From: Myxococcales bacterium
GTDB lineage: Bacteria; Myxococcota; Polyangia; HGW-17; SLPX01
Reading direction: 5' to 3'
Assembly: GCA_007131745.1 (NCBI GenBank)
Contig: SLPX01000426.1
Location: 1-15,994, forward strand
DNA length: 15,994 nucleotides
The notes below the pieces were generated by a model. That model made no database searches. It was not told the origin of the DNA and saw only the letters and a list, made by a program, of their open reading frames with translations. Position numbers and translations under genes: made by a program. Shown here piece by piece: positions 15,586-15,994 of this stretch (positions are counted from its first letter, which is position 1; each line of letters opens with the position of its first letter).

Positions 15586-15994
15586 ATGAAAGAAATCAAG
15601 TCTGCATTTTTACTTGTAACGGTGGTCGTGGTGCTCGTGGTGGCCGGGGCGTCGTGGTATTTCATGAGGCGAGACGTAAAACCCGAGCATGAGAGGGACA
15701 CAGATCGTGAATCCACGGCGCTCCCTCCAGGCGGCAGGCTCGGTTTAGAGGATTTGACTGAGGAGGCCCGGATCATACAGACGGCGATGGAAAGGAGGGT
15801 GCATATCCAGCGTTGCTTCAGAAACCTGGATGGAAGTCGAAACAGCGCTCTGGAAGTTTATTACAGTTGGTTCAGGCCGACGGTGACGGATCGTTCCGTT
15901 CATAACCTTCATATCAGAGGGTTGGATGATTGCAGAAAGCTTCTGGAAAGAAACACACCGGACGAAAAGATCGTGATGGCTGAGATAAGCGAGA
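15586..15994 (+). CDS. Second DUF3829-type membrane-anchored protein (5' part, cut by window end)
   Basis: The frame is open for 136 codons from ATG 15586 to the right edge. It has an N-terminal transmembrane anchor (LLVTVVVVLVVAGASWYFMR, residues 9-28), then a charged linker. From about residue 58 it follows the same layout as the protein at 11302: EEAR-I--A, a CF--L--SR block, Y-SW, and GLDDC-K. The shared SWYFMR end of the anchor and this block show the two are paralogues. The YYRDEDYKDDDF-type motif would lie beyond the edge. The ribosome-binding site is poor (GGGTG about 6 bases upstream), and a 7-bp hairpin sits just before it, so translation may be low or regulated. Confidence 0.75.
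   Translation, partial: MKEIKSAFLLVTVVVVLVVAGASWYFMRRDVKPEHERDTDRESTALPPGGRLGLEDLTEEARIIQTAMERRVHIQRCFRNLDGSRNSALEVYYSWFRPTVTDRSVHNLHIRGLDDCRKLLERNTPDEKIVMAEISE

Overview
The window looks like chromosomal DNA of a Gram-negative bacterium with moderately high GC (mid-50s by eye), probably a deltaproteobacterial or myxobacterial-type lineage (Myxococcota, Bradymonadota or an uncultured relative). The evidence is indirect: a Cys-rich disulphide-repeat and Gly-rich surface protein, an orphan RCC1 repeat, DUF3829-type proteins, and a LolA-like carrier encoded with FtsX permeases and a beta-barrel. No rRNA, tRNA, CRISPR array, integrase or transposase was seen.

Layout. (1) Positions 1-1998, minus strand: the N-terminal 666 codons of a large secreted protein that runs off the left edge. 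It has a membrane or lipoprotein signal, three tandem 49-residue Cys repeats, then long Gly-rich domains. (2) About 2000-3500: a gene-poor spacer holding the C-terminal end of an RCC1-type repeat protein, two 92-bp direct repeats each with a hairpin plus T6, and several further inverted repeats. (3) 3544-11165, plus strand: a tightly packed six-gene operon of TetR regulator, LolA-like periplasmic protein, an 881-residue FtsX-type permease, a 439-residue FtsX-type permease, a LolD/MacB-type ATPase and an outer-membrane beta-barrel. Two copies of TAGACC-N4-GGTCGAA just upstream of tetR look like its own operator. (4) 11302-15994, plus strand: a DUF3829-type membrane-anchored protein, a large putative lipoprotein, an outer-membrane protein with a Pro-rich tail that overlaps it by four bases, and the 5' part of a second DUF3829-type paralogue cut by the right edge.

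Working model (inference). Region 3 has every part of a dedicated trans-envelope trafficking route: an ABC extractor in the inner membrane (two permeases plus ATPase), a LolA-fold carrier in the periplasm, and a barrel in the outer membrane, under a TetR repressor. It resembles Lol but has its own barrel and an unusually large permease periplasmic region with EF-hand-like loops. Region 4 is a second envelope gene set, probably a separate transcription unit; its link to region 3 is only proximity.
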